From Corbicula japonica (taxonomy: Eukaryota > Mollusca > Bivalvia > Venerida > Cyrenidae): a DNA stretch of 64,000 nucleotides. The notes under the pieces are model-generated. The model saw only the letters and a list, made by a program, of their open reading frames with translations, made no database searches and had not been told where the DNA came from. Shown here in pieces: positions 46,309-58,035 of this stretch. The stretch is taken from assembly GCA_038501625.1 (NCBI GenBank), contig JAZAYU010000009.1, positions 186,001-250,000 of the forward strand. Reading direction: 5' to 3'. A program made the position numbers and the translations under genes. Position 1 is the first letter of the stretch, and each line of letters starts with the position of its first letter.

Positions 46309-47539
46309 CGAGATTAATTGAGAAAAAAATTAAAGTGCGCATAATTTATTACCTCAAAGCAGGATGTCACTAATTGTTTATAGGCAAATTTTAAATGTTG
46401 AGAAATGATTTTATTTAATTTTAGAAATTATATTATTTGGTTTAATCTACCTCGCCCATGTTGATGCAATAGAAATTATTTACGATTTTGAAACAATGGA
46501 AGATTTCAAAATTGAATGTATATCCTTTATATTTTGCAATCAGTGTTGTTATCATCTTTGAAGGCAGTTGTGCACAATATACATATCTTTGTTTGTTTAC
46601 ATACTGAATTGCGTTCAACTAAAGTCTGTCCCACCTAACCGTGAAACACATTTTCTGAATTTATTATGCATCATTTGAAAAAAAGAATATCACCAATCGA
46701 CGCAGAAAAAAAATCCATGGGGGTGGTCTTTCCTTAGTTTTTGGATTTAAACACCTATAAAATAGTTATTTGTAAAAGTTTCATTTTCCCCATAGACGCT
46801 AATGTTATTTGTTTACGTCCATTTATTGCCGCGATATCTCACGTGCGATAAATTTCGCAACGTCATGAAGGGGCGGTTTCAACGTTCTTGTTAACTTAGG
46901 CGAGGTCTTGTTAAAACTAACATTTTCATCTCTGTTATAACACAGATGAATGAATAATGATTAAAACAAGTATGTCCAGAAAGTGAGTTATTTTTATACA
47001 CAAAGTGGATAAAATAAAAAATCTACAACTTACTAGTATTTTCTTTCGTCATAGACATGTCGTCATTCTAATAATTATGATCGCACCGACATCGTTAAAC
47101 TTGCACCAAAGTTCATTGACCTAAATAATGACAGTGTTTGATGACGTAATCGGATTTTTACTGGGGCGTAACAGGAGATTATACATCGGAAAACGAGACC
47201 GCTTTCCAATTTACAAATCGCTTTAAATATTAAAATTTTACGACGGAAAACATAAACAAAAAACATAGAAAAAGATATTGATCGGGAGCTTTTGAGAAAA
47301 ACATTAAATGCAGACCATACCCCGGACAATGTGATAATGGTTATCTTTGCTTTATTTTCGCTGTTGACCAATCTAAATGCATCTCTCTCGTTTTATTCAA
47401 AATATGTTTTTAACAACTTGATATTTATGTTAAATGAACCTATAATCTGCTTTCCACCATATTACATATTGACTGTTCCCATGTTACATGTACCACACTT
47501 CTGGGAAAATAAAGATGATGTTCTGTTCTGTTCCGCTGA

Positions 47540-47945
47540 ACTGTAGACGAGAACGCGAGAACAAGATTCGAAGTCTCGAAATTAAAATGCAAGGTCCCGA
47601 AAACACGATGAGAGGGTCCTGCAACTTGTTTTAGCTACCTCGTGTCGTCATGTTCTCGTCTTTTCATGGTCTCGTCTTCATAGATCACAAAAAAGAGAGA
47701 ACAGGGTGCGAGGTAGCTAGACAACAAGGCGAGATCGCAAAAAACACGACGCATCTTGCCCTTCCATCATGTTCTCGCGATCTCGCATCGTGCTTTTGCG
47801 ATTTCGCATAGTGTTTTCATGATCTTTCTCGTTCAAGTTTTCTTGGTCTCGTTCAAGAGGTCGACAGGGCGAAACAACGATGACCCCACGGAACACCGTA
47901 GAAGTCTGATTTAATTCTTGGACTAGGCACGATCTCAAACGTTCA
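47540..47945. repeat. TCTCG/CGAGA-rich low-complexity segment
   Basis: Repeated short words CGAGAAC, TCTCGTC, TCTCGCGATCTCGC and CGAAAAC on both strands. The minus-strand open frame here has the Arg/Glu/Asn-rich repetitive composition expected of such sequence. Confidence 0.5.
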
Positions 47946-48546
47946 TTACGACGCGTACATTCTAGATTGCGTACCCAAAGTGCGCCTTAATTTAGCATCA
48001 GTACCTGTACCCGTCCGTCTATGGTCCTGATAGATAGAGAAAAGGACACAATCTCATCATAAAGCAAATAAAAAATATCGACATTCTTTTACAATGTCAC
48101 GTTCCGTAGCGCGATTTTATTGATAAAAATAACACAAAATCGTAGATTATAAGTTCAAATAATTCGACAACATTGGATAGATGCAACGTCGTACGTATGG
48201 TGGTATGTTGTTCTTAAAGTATAAAATAAAGTTCGATTTTGGTGATCGGCAGAAAACTGAGAAGGCGAAGCGAGTCTCCAAAATTGAACTAAAAACCGTT
48301 TGTGCATTTAAATTTATTTATCATAACTACTGAGCTATTTATGCTCCCAAACTCTTATTAATTAGGTGTTTGCAGCTATCGTTATATCTTATAGAAAGTA
48401 AGCGCATGAACCACATACACAAGAAATACGATGATTTAGCTGACTGATGTAGACTCTGTCCCGGCTCTGGCGTATTCAGTTCACTACGCTAATTAAATCA
48501 ACAGGAAATTTGAAAAATATTTGGCGAACAAACACATGTAAACAAT

Positions 48547-49127
48547 CAGGTGCGTAGGAGCAGGGGCCGCAGGAGCCGCGGCCCCAATATTTCGGCAAGT
48601 TGCGGCTCCGACGGCCAATACTTCAAAAAGGGTTCTTTGGAGATTATGCGATGATACAAACAGTAAACTCGTGCCATAAAATCGTCGCTTTTACCTGAAA
48701 ATCGTTAAAGCAAATACACAGCCAAGTGTCAACGTCAAGGAAACGGTGATGCGCGCGGAATTTCCTCAGTGTGTTAAAGCCACGGTTGAGTAAGGAGCTA
48801 CTCCTAGTTGAATGTATCGAAATAAGTAGCGCAAACGATGTCGTATTCGAAGACCATAATCGGAAAATTTCAAGAAAGCGCTCAAATTTGTATAATATTT
48901 TATTTAAACTAGAACTCTGCGAGTCGGATGACAAAATTTTTGTTAGTCGACATAAAAATGTTAATTAGTTTTTTGTTGTACAGTTATTAGCAATTTATTT
49001 GCACAAAGAGATCTATGTTCTGGTATTATTGAAAGAATAGACGTTTAATTTACGAACCGTGACCTTATTGTTAATTGCAGTAGATCAGTAATCGAATGTA
49101 ATGATTTAAATCGCTCCTACGCGCCTG
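48547..49127. mobile_element. 581-bp TIR element with ACAAT duplication
   Basis: Ends CAGGTGCGTAGGAGC and GCTCCTACGCGCCTG are inverted repeats with one difference. ACAAT is repeated on both flanks. The interior includes a GC-rich left part (GGCCGCAGGAGCCGCGGCC). It has short overlapping frames on both strands and no transposase. Confidence 0.75.
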
Positions 49128-50439
49128 ACAATGTTTATTTCTAATATCAGATTTACCACTAGTTCAACATGCCGTTATCTAATTGTGTTCATCTTTATAA
49201 AACCATATGCCTTACCCACGAGGCTTTACAATGTTTACCCAGACCATCACCATGACAGGTCACTCATCGTTCACATTGTCCCACGTGGAAAAATTACAAT
49301 CACGAAATACATTTATACAATGTAGACTTTAAACAAATTTAGACATTTTGCGAAACCTCTACTACTGGCGTAAATTAACCTCTGGCTCCGCCCCTGATAA
49401 TCGTAACTTTAGATCGTAAACCCGAAAAGCGCATGGTATTGCAAGTAATAATTAAATAAAATCGCATTACTGTAAACGTAACTAAAATATATAAAAGCTA
49501 TTTTTATCATGGATAGCCACATTTAAAACATAGCCTTTATTCCATAAATCTCGCGAAACATTTATTCTGGAAGTCCCCGTTGGAGACCTCGGAAAACTTA
49601 CTTCTTGCCCTGATTCGGTACCTACTATGCAGTATTGCGCGCGACTGCAATCCGGTTCTAGCTAGACTTTTCGGGCTACATTCAACTATTTTCTTGGAAT
49701 GAGGCGTGGTTTCATGTAAGTTAGCGAGCGGATAAAATTCAAAAACATTGTCGTTATGAGGATGTAAACTAAAGATGGCTTCTCCGATGCCATATGTTTG
49801 AAACATACTGCAGAAGGTTATGTTTCATCCCAGTATGGTGCCGTCATTGACCATATGAGCTTCGTGATAATTTTAAGTATAAATTCTTTATCTGAATAAT
49901 TTTTCTTGGATTCCTGGTGTTCAAGGTAAGAAATTTTGTTGTAAACAGCCTATTTCTTGAAATTGAATGTGACTTAATTTTAGCTTTTATTGACAATAAT
50001 CCGTATTATTTTCGTCAAGATTTAATGTTCGTTCATATCGGCATCGTAGACTGCATCGAATTTCCTTCATAGATTTATTTAAAAACACCTCCATTTTTAT
50101 TTCAAATATTTAATGATCACAACTACGCGGATTAATGACTGTGAGACATCCCCTCAGCTACTTACTTTTATTTCCTTGGTAATCCGCGTGACGTTTGCCG
50201 GCAAACCTCCGACAAAGAGAATTTTCGAATGGCAACCAAAATAAACAATGTAAATTTCCCATAGGGTGGAAACAAACACAAATATCTTCGTAACTGAACA
50301 AAATATCAAAAATCTAAGGAAAGACCACCCCCATGGATTTTTTTCCTGCGTCGATTGGTGGTATTCTTTTTTTAAAACGATGCATGATAAATTCAGAAAA
50401 TGTGTTTCACGGTTAGGTGGGACAGACTTTAGGAGGTAG

Positions 50440-50580
50440 GCGGCGTGGACAGTAATATTCATTTCCTTTAATGCCCAGGAACAGGCGCAATCAAACCGAG
50501 CCGCCTGCTTTTTATTAAATGTGTCGCGTTTAATGACTTATAAGTTATAAAGTTCCTTTTTCATCTATTAAAAAATCAAA
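50440..50580 (+). repeat. GAGCC-type dispersed repeat copy
   Basis: Contains GGCGGCGTGGACAGTAATAT and CAGGCGCAATCAAACCGAGC. It is the right part of the copy interrupted by the 3.8-kb element. Confidence 0.65.
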
Positions 50581-50671
50581 ATATCTGACCATCAACAGCA
50601 ATTTTCCTCGATTAACTTGTTCAAAAAATAGATGTACCAAATCCAGCATTGACTGACTAATTCTGGCATAG

Positions 50672-50764
50672 TTAGGTAGGTAGGTGGGTTGGTGGGTAGG
50701 GAGGGAGGCAGGCAGGCAGGCAGGGAGGCTGGCAGGGAGGCAGGCAGGGAGGCAGGCAGGCTGG

Positions 50765-50803
<39 letters not shown>

Positions 50804-50812
50804 TTAGGTAGG
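50672..50812 (+). repeat. GGCA microsatellite
   Basis: About 140 bases of (GGCA)n with GGGA and GGCT variants, starting with GGTAGGTAGGTGGG and ending AGTTAGGTAGGT. Confidence 0.95.
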
Positions 50813-50912
50813 TTTATACTCCGATTTCACCCGTGAACTGTGACGTTTTGGACAATATAAATGTTATATATTACCTTTCAGAGTTATTGTTTTAAGCAGC
50901 AGATTTTAGTCT

Positions 50913-50985
50913 GGATGTAATAGTTCAGTGGGTAAGGATGTCGGGCTATGATGCAAAATATTGCGATTTCGAATCCTATGAGCTT
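50913..50985 (+). repeat. tRNA-like sequence
   Basis: TGTAATAGTTCAGTGGGTAA resembles a D-arm and GCGATTTCGAATCCTA a T-arm. The stems are poor, so a SINE head or pseudogene is likely. Confidence 0.3.
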
Positions 50986-51134
50986 AACTTTTATTTGTTT
51001 CTTTCCTTTCATATTATATGATTTTTTATTAAGATTTTCATTTTGCTTTTACTTCGTTTTCAGTATTCAGTTTATACCTCGTATAAGGATATATTTCTGT
51101 TCAACAGCTTCACGTTCCCCCTCTCTTAAATTTG

Positions 51135-51475
51135 GACCCTAGAACTCACTTAGATGTGGCCCATTTTAATCGTCTTAACTGGCTACCTGTTCGGAAATGA
51201 GTGGATTGTATTACACGTAGTCACGTTTATAAAGTTAAACATAATATTGCTCCAGAATGCTTAAAGGAACATTTTATACGAGATGATTCTGTTCATTCAT
51301 ACAATACAAGATTTAGTGAAAATGACCATTCCCAAAGTTAAAGGATTTGGCATGATAACATTTTCATATCATAGTTGCCAACTCTGGAACAATTTACCTT
51401 CTTCTGTCAAAATATCAACAAACTCGCAGATTTTAAATTAGCTGTTAGGAATCACATGTATACAGAGTTTTAATA
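51135..51475 (+). pseudogene. 3' remnant of a CR1/L2-type LINE ORF2
   Basis: With frame breaks it reads FNRLNWLPV, RSHVYKVKHNIAPECLKEHF, YNTRF, then LPTLEQF and a final DFKLAVRNHMY. This is the familiar C-terminal region of L2/CR1-clade LINE proteins (L-x-WLPV, APxYL, RxR, W-N-LP, FK..L..HL). It is 5'-truncated and inactive. Confidence 0.75.
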
Positions 51476-52538
51476 TAATGTATTTTAAATATTAACTATT
51501 CATCTATGTTAGAGCAATGTGATATATACACTGTGATAGAAATTAACAAATTCTATATTTCTAGAATTGTCTGAAAACTTTTAGTCATAACATCATATTT
51601 ACACATGATCAATTTACTTGTGTTTTTAGAAATCAATAATAAATCCTCTCTATGACTGTAAGCTTTAACATTATATTTGAGTACCACAATCCATGTAAGG
51701 GATCTATTTTTCCCTTTTGTGTGTCACCCTCGGGTCATGCGCGGTATTAATGTACTGTATAAGTAATAATATTGGCGGGGGTTTAATTATGGCTCAGGGT
51801 CAGTTGCGCCAATATAAAACAACGCCGATAAAAATCCCAGTCAATTAAAAACACCGCCAATTAATTATCTAGAAGGTAGATAGCTATGATACATTAGTAC
51901 ATACTTTGTTGCAGTTTCCTCCCTTGATGAAGAAAGATTGAAGAAAAAGCATTATGGAGTTATATCTTTTGTACATGTAGTAAACCAATTCGAGTTTTTT
52001 CAACATCTCATAGAAACCCGCTTTAAAATAATAAAATAATATTAAATCGACCAAGTAGATAAAGTTATAAGGCGTCAACAAAAGGAATATAATTGGAATA
52101 TTAAACAAGGCAATCGAGTAATGTATAAGGTGGCTGCGATAATGTTTTCACACTTAAAATTTAACAATAGAATAACTGCGACTTTCACCTTTCTCTTCAA
52201 TTGTCAAATTTCCTCCATTTTTCATCAAGGGTTTTATTTAAGGCGGTCTGGCTAGATAGCGCCAATATATGACCCCGCCAATATAAAATACTTAAAAAAG
52301 CCAACATTTGACACCGCCAATATTAAGCGTTATACAGTATTTAACATGGCAACACTATGTGGTATTTATACTATTATTAAATTATTTTAAGTTATTTTAA
52401 ATTATTTTATCACATCATACTCACCTCTATTTAACTTTGTAGGGAAGGTATTCTAAGTGTGTCACTTTCTGCTGTTTTAAACATTTTAGAACATTCCAAT
52501 GTGACAATCAAGTCGCTACTATTTCAGAGTGATGCAAC
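51476..52538. other. Intergenic, no gene recognised
   Basis: AT-rich. Short imperfect repeats of the type 'ACGCCGATAAAAA..CCGCCAATTAATT' occur between 51770 and 52330 (GCCAATATAAAA recurring four or five times), suggesting a decayed element. Confidence 0.45.
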
Positions 52539-52662
52539 AAAATTTCATTGTTTAAATGATTTTGTACATACAATGATGTGACAAAATTACAGTATTTAAA
52601 TGATTTTGTACATACAATGATGTGACAAAATTACAGTATTTAAATGATTTTGTACATACAAT
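52539..52662 (+). repeat. Tandem repeat of about 49 bp, two and a half units
   Basis: AAATGATTTTGTACATACAA followed by TGATGTGACAAAATTACAGT is repeated with almost no change. Confidence 0.9.
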
Positions 52663-52759
52663 TAAACAATTTGAAAAAGGCGTATACATAACAATAACAC
52701 ACAAATATGAAAACAATTGTTCATGGTGAATTCAATACAACTCAAGGAAAATGAACGCG

Positions 52760-53125
52760 GTAACCCGTCGGGTTCTCATTTTTGTTAATTGCTTGTGATG
52801 TCGTTTTTGTAACTGATCATTTAATTAACCATGCTCTCTCCCTCTCTCTTCTTCTTGACAGTGTGGGGAGGCTGTTTTTTCTGTATGTGGCGATTCCTGA
52901 TATGAATATTTCACCTATTTTTAAACAGCACCAAACACGTAATATATAGAAATATAACAGGCTCTTTTTTTCATAGAGCCTGATCGTGAGTAGCAATAGA
53001 TATGCATATAACTGTCCACGCCGCCTAGCCCAGGGTTGAGCACGACGCAATTAAACCGAGCCAGCAATATTTTCAATTATTTCGTGTTTTGCGGCCTTCA
53101 ATGTTCCCTTTTAATCTTTTTCTAT
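52760..53125. repeat. Fragments of two dispersed families
   Basis: 52770-52890 matches part of the 13590/54600 repeat (CTCTTCTTCTTGACAGTGTG, GGGGAGGCTG). 52970-53125 matches the GAGCC family (GTCCACGCCGCCTAGCCCAG; CAATTAAACCGAGCC). Confidence 0.6.
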
Positions 53126-53339
53126 ATTTTCAAAAAAAATGGTAATCAACTGTTTTAAAAGAGCGAAACTGATAACAACACTTTCCATATTAACAAGGCA
53201 GTCGGAACGACAGCAATAACCACCCCCCCCCCCCCTGCCGCATGCAGGAATGTTGTAAAGGTTATTGATGCTTAATTGCAAATTAACAAATATATCTCCA
53301 GCAGTTTGGAAGTTATGGAGCAAATATGAAAGACATGGT

Positions 53340-54215
53340 TAAATATGAACCTTCAAAGACAACTAGTGACCTTGACCTTCAGCCGGCCAGGTTGGAACAT
53401 GGGTTCTGCACATCATCTTGGTGGAATGAACATTTGACTAAAGTTTGATAAAATTCATTGCAAGGGTTCAGAAGATATGAACCGGACACAAAATACATAG
53501 TTCAAATCTTCAATGACCTTGACCTTGAGCCAGCGAGTTTGGAACATGGGTTCTGCACATCATCGTGATGGGCTGAACATTTGATAAAAAGTTTCATGAT
53601 ATTCATTCTAGGGGTTGAAAAGATATGAACCAGACACAAAATACATAGTTCAAATCTTCAAACATCACCGGTGACATTGACCTTGAGCTGGCCAGGTGGG
53701 AACATGGGTTCTGCACATTGTCTTTATGGGCTGAGCATTTGACTAAAGTTTCATGAAATTCCTTCTAGGGGTTCAGAAGATATGAACCGGACATGAAGTA
53801 CATGGTTCAAATCTTCAAACACCACTGGTGACCTTGACCTTGAGCCGGCTATGTTGGAACGTAGGTTCTGCACATCGTTTTCATAGGCTGAGCATTTGAC
53901 TAAAGTTTCATGAAATTCCTTCTAGGGGTTCAAAAGATATGAACCGGACACGAAATACATGGTTCATATCTTCAAACACCACTGGTGACCTTGACCATGA
54001 GCCGGTTAGGTTGGAACATTGGTTCTGCACATCGTCTTGATGGGGGAAAACATTTGACTAAAGTTTTATGAAATTCCTTCTAGGGGTTGAAATGTTATGG
54101 ACCAGACACGAAATGTGCGGGCACGGAAGGACGGACGGACAGACAGATGGAAGGACGGACGGACGGACGAAAACCTTTCCTATATCCCCCAGCCGCTATG
54201 CGGCGAAGGATAAAA
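53340..54215. repeat. Tandem array of about 155-bp units ending in an ACGG run
   Basis: Five units, each with TGACCTTGACCTTGAGCC, GGAACATGGGTTCTGCACAT, CATTTGACTAAAGTTT and GATATGAACCGGACAC. The array ends with GACGGACGGACAGACAGATG and a CCCAGCCGCTATGCGGCGAA palindrome. Confidence 0.9.
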
Positions 54216-54599
54216 AACAGACGACCTTCACTGGTAGTGTAATTTGTGTGGGTATCGCTTTCGCCGTAACGGTTTGATTTTAATGTTTATGTTAATCCAG
54301 TCACAGGCTTGTCCAGCGTCAAGTTTTTATACTCTGTCTTACACCTGTCTGAGTTTTCTCCAGGATTCTGCACAGGCTCTGTAAAAAATCAAACTTTAAA
54401 CTAATTGAACAGTGTTTAAATTCTGTAAACATAAGAAATTACCACCATGATATTCTACAGCGCTCTGCAGGCCTGGTGATTAACCTATCTACAGTTGATC
54501 ATTATTCTTATAAATCTCTTTTGTTGCAAGACGTTGGAAGGGGATTAGGAGTTTATGGGAAAATTTTGTATAAGAACATAAAAACCTGATTTGTTTTTG

Positions 54600-54990
54600 T
54601 CATCGTGTTCTTGCTGATTTAACTCCAGGAGCTCTGGTCTCGGTAAGATCATTGTGTTTTATATGTTTGTGTGCTTTTGTATGCAACGTTGTTAAGCTGA
54701 TGGATGGGTAGGAGTTATTTCACCCAGACAACTTGTATTTGTGTGTTGATATGAAAACCTTTTGGGGTAAGTGTGAGATTGGTGCACCCTAGAACCTGGT
54801 TTAACTACCCCCAGTGGCAATTTCTTTGCCACTGACTGTTCCAAGGCGGTAATCCCAAAGGTTCTCTCTTTCGTTCGTTGTTTGTCGCGTCTTATTTGAA
54901 TTGACATACTTAGAACAAACATGCTCTCTCTTCCTTTCTTCTTTTTCGCTGCGTGTGGAGGCTGTGTTTTGTAAGTGTGGCATATTTTAC
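54600..54990 (+). repeat. Dispersed repeat, partner of 13590-13970
   Basis: It carries the same words in the same order as the partner copy. The antisense frames here are incidental. Confidence 0.7.
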
Positions 54991-55467
54991 TTTTTAAAAC
55001 ATGTAGAGGTTCCACTACTTTAACCTATACATTTTAGGTTCGATCGTACGGCGTAGAAAAAAAGAGATAAGCAAAGTCGTTTGCTCAACGTTATGATATC
55101 ATTTCATGGATTGACGTATACTTCTTAAAGACACTTTTCACAATATTTGGCATATCTGAACTATAATTAAAGTACATGTATCATTAATCAGTAAAGAAAA
55201 GAATATCCTGTCAGGACTGACGTGTCCCGTGAAACATTGTAGACCGCATGTAAAAAGAGTCCGGGTTAAATAAACGAATGCCAGAAAATGTTAACTATAC
55301 ATTTAGCAAAACAATAATAACAACATAATACATACATATTATTATATCATTCGTATTAGTACAAAATCAATCAACGCGTTAGCCATTCGTCTTGAAACGG
55401 TTATTGAGAATACATTAAATATGTCTTTATTATTAAAATTACAACGTTTGTACTAGAAAGTTTTATT

Positions 55468-55666
55468 TCAATGACTACTTCTTAAATTAATGATAACTGC
55501 ATATGTTTCCAATGTTATGGGCACGCACTGAATAAAAAAGGTCAATTTACTTGTTTCGGTTCCAACTGACAGTACAGTTTCCGTAATAGTATCATACTCG
55601 TTTCTTACACTCATAGGTGGCATTGTAAGGCTGGTATAATCTTGTTTGTCCTCCTTCTTTTGAACC
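55468..55666 (-). CDS. Receptor gene 2, tail exon with canonical ITAM
   Basis: Acceptor TTTTAAG|G, phase 2. It reads VQKKEDKQD, then Y-T-S-L, ten residues, Y-D-T-I, then T-E-T. This fits YxxL/I-x(6-12)-YxxL/I exactly. The exon either ends at the donor A|GTAAAT (55551/55550) and continues elsewhere, or reads through to the TGA at 55468-55470, which is followed at once by AATAAA. The second option makes it the last exon and is drawn here. Confidence 0.8.
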
Positions 55667-55740
55667 CTTAAAAGAAATAATCAAATAGAAAAAATCGACT
55701 TTGGCAAACAGATGTACAATAAGCGATTGAAGTAATAACA

Positions 55741-55754
55741 GGGGGGGGGGGGGG
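55741..55754 (+). repeat. Poly-G tract
   Basis: Fourteen G in a row, in the last intron of receptor gene 2. A poly-C tract of similar length lies at 53223-53236. Confidence 0.95.
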
Positions 55755-56394
55755 ATTCCTAAATGTTTTAGAATTACATCACGGTTTGTAATAAAAAAAA
55801 CTCTATACCTGGTTCAAATGCAGTTGAAGAAAACACGGAAAGTAACTCAGGCTTAACGCAATTAAGAATTTCAAATGTTGAACAGAATAGACGAATAACA
55901 ATTCAAAAGGTAAAATGGATATGAAAAATAATAACGTATATAGTATTTTTAATGTTTTAATTGAAATGAACACATCTTACAGAAGCAAACTTTTAAATGC
56001 AACATATACCAACTCATACCTTACAATCTTAGTCAGAGCCGATTGACTGTTCTAAAACTACGACTTCTATGAGGAAATACTACATTTTGTGTGAACTAAA
56101 CATAAATGTTATTTGAATCATAAGAAACACTGACATAAATTTTAATGTAACTATTTAACTAATAAGGTATTCACACTCATTTACCGAGAAGTTATCGCAG
56201 ATGTGAACTTGTGATAAAATACTAACTAGAACCTCATTGAACTAATAGCCTGTGATTGCTATGAAAGTACTTGTTGATATATGTGCAGCTTTTGTAATCT
56301 ATGTATAGACATATTGGTTGTGTGATTAAGCGGTCAAACCAGTCAATATGTGGTGAGTAACCGCAAGAGACTTACTAAAAGACAGAGATCCTAG

Positions 56395-56490
56395 TTAAAA
56401 TAGATGAAACGGGAACTTTGAAGACAACCGAACACGACACATATGAAAATATTGCAGGCTCGGTTTGATTGAGCCTGTTCATGGGCAAAA
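56395..56490 (-). repeat. Inverted GAGCC-type repeat fragment
   Basis: AACTTTGAAGACAACCGAAC and GCAGGCTCGGTTTGATTGAG place it in the family, minus orientation. Confidence 0.65.
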
Positions 56491-56558
56491 ATTGCTATTC
56501 ATTCAAAATCCGTACTTTAACATGAATCATAACAGAGCATGAAGTTACAGTATCATAC

Positions 56559-56694
56559 CTCATTCTCAAGATGATAACAATCAGAACAGCACAAGTTACC
56601 AACAGCAGTGCCACTGCTGCTGAAAACCCTCCTGTAAGAGCGTCGATGTTGGTACCAGCTCGATCAAATTTCATGTCACCCAAAGGTAATGTTT
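56559..56694 (-). CDS. Receptor gene 2, transmembrane exon
   Basis: Acceptor TTTTCAG|AA (phase 1) and donor AG|GTATGA (phase 2). After a short juxtamembrane stretch (GDMKFDRAGTNIDALT) comes GGFSAAVALLLVTCAVLIVI and a basic R-M-R. It is a paralogue of 42072-42171. Confidence 0.85.
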
Positions 56695-56856
56695 CTGAAA
56701 ATGATAATCTTTTTTATAATGTCATGAATATATAAATACAATGATGTAGAATGAAATAATACGCGCGCGGCTATTTAAATTTATAAATTACTAAACAAAC
56801 CTTTACCCGATAATTACTTACAGTTAACGGCAACGACACAGCTAGCACAAACGACA

Positions 56857-57937
56857 TTGACTGGAACACCGACAGATGTTAGATGCAAGTGTGGTAAAGT
56901 CTGCAAAAACCTCAGGGGACTACGCATTCACCAAGCCAGAACTGCGTGTGGTCGGAAAGCTGAGCAGCAACAGCGCACAGGTGTTATCCCTGGTGAGACG
57001 CAGGAGGATCCTAGTCAGGACTTAACCCATAGTACTGGGAACCTCTACGATGCTGAACAGTTAACTGCCCCAACACAGAGTGTTTCATCACAACCTGGTG
57101 AGATGGATGAGGATACAGACCCGCTTCTGGAACTACTTAAGTCCCAAAAAGAAACTGAGCCATCACAAGACATACCACAGCCCGAAGCAGATGAGGCACC
57201 AAGTGAACAGAGGCCACGGATTGAATGGCCGAAACCTACAGACAAAACGTGCCTGGAATGACTTTGACAGGGAGCTAGATGCCATATTGACCTCTACCAT
57301 GCAAGGGCCAGCAGACAGAAAGCTAAAGTGCATGACAACTCTAGCCTACACGGTGGGCAGGGAAAGGTTTGGTATAGTAAAAGCACGCGGACCAAAGGCC
57401 CAACTCACACCCAACAGGAGACAGAACCGTATGAAGCAGATAAGAGGAGAGCTCAGGAGCCTCACCAAAGCATACAGGAAGGCAAGCCAAGAAGAGAGAA
57501 TGGGCCTCCGAGAACTACGAGACATTCTCAGGAGAGAGCTTCGCACACTAAGGAAGGCTGAAAACGTGAGAACGACAAGAAGGAAGAAGGCGAGGAAGAG
57601 AGCAGAATTTGTATCCAACCCATACAAATTTTCCAAACAACTCCTGGACAAAGAAAGGTCGGGCCAACTAGAAAGCAGTATGGCAGACATTGAAGAACAC
57701 CTCAGACAGGTCCACTCAGATCCAGATAGGGATACACCATTAGGAGATTGCCCGAGACTTGACCCTGAGGCACCCCCAACGTCCCCGCTGGAATGTAAAG
57801 AGCCCACGTTCTTAGAGGTGAAAGAAGTTGTGAGGAAGCGAGAGCAGGATCAGCCCCAGGACCAAACAAGATACCATACAAGGTCTACAAGATGTGTCCT
57901 CTCCTGCTGCGTAGACTGTGGAACCTACTTAAGGTGA
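56857..57937 (+). pseudogene. RLE-LINE ORF, N-terminal part with two frame breaks
   Basis: The first frame has CKCGKVCKNLRGLRIH, a C2H2/C2HC zinc finger for DNA targeting, and then an acidic Gln/Pro-rich stretch. Near 57243 (ACAAAACG) a one-base shift moves the reading to a frame starting RAWNDFDRELDAIL, a long Arg/Lys-rich helix. Near 57838 a second shift leads to AGSAPGPNKIPYKVYK, the first RT block. A TAA at 57962-57964 (D-stop-W) then interrupts the RT before the long open frame begins. Confidence 0.8.
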
Positions 57938-58035
57938 TCTGGAGGAAGGGAAAGATACCCGATTAATGGCAACACGCAGAAGGGATATTTACGCCCAAGG
58001 AGAAGAACTCCAAACACATCAGCCAGTTCAGGACA

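Larger units (their letters stand above)
46615..50434. mobile_element. 3.8-kb element with long terminal inverted repeats
   Basis: The left end CTAAAGTCTGTCCCACCTAA and the right end are complementary, and the inversion continues for at least 115 bases (CCATGGGGGTGGTCTTTCCT with its complement) and more weakly to about 220. It appears inserted in a GAGCC-type repeat: TTGCGTTCAAC lies on the left and GGTAGGCGGCGTGGACAGTA on the right, which are adjacent or nearly so in intact copies. No transposase was recognised inside. A smaller element (48547-49127) is nested within it. Confidence 0.7.

Noticed and set aside
47075..47546. Frames at 47.1-47.5 kb as a transposase of the 3.8-kb element
   Set aside because: Short, overlapping on opposite strands, with no catalytic motif.
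54068..54277. Frame rich in D-G-R-T repeats
   Set aside because: Produced by the ACGG run at the end of the tandem array.
56822..56860. Possible minus-strand exon of receptor gene 2 with a GTAAGT donor at the start of the LINE
   Set aside because: Joining it to the transmembrane exon in phase 1 creates a TAA stop, and the sequence reads naturally as the N-terminus of the LINE on the other strand.
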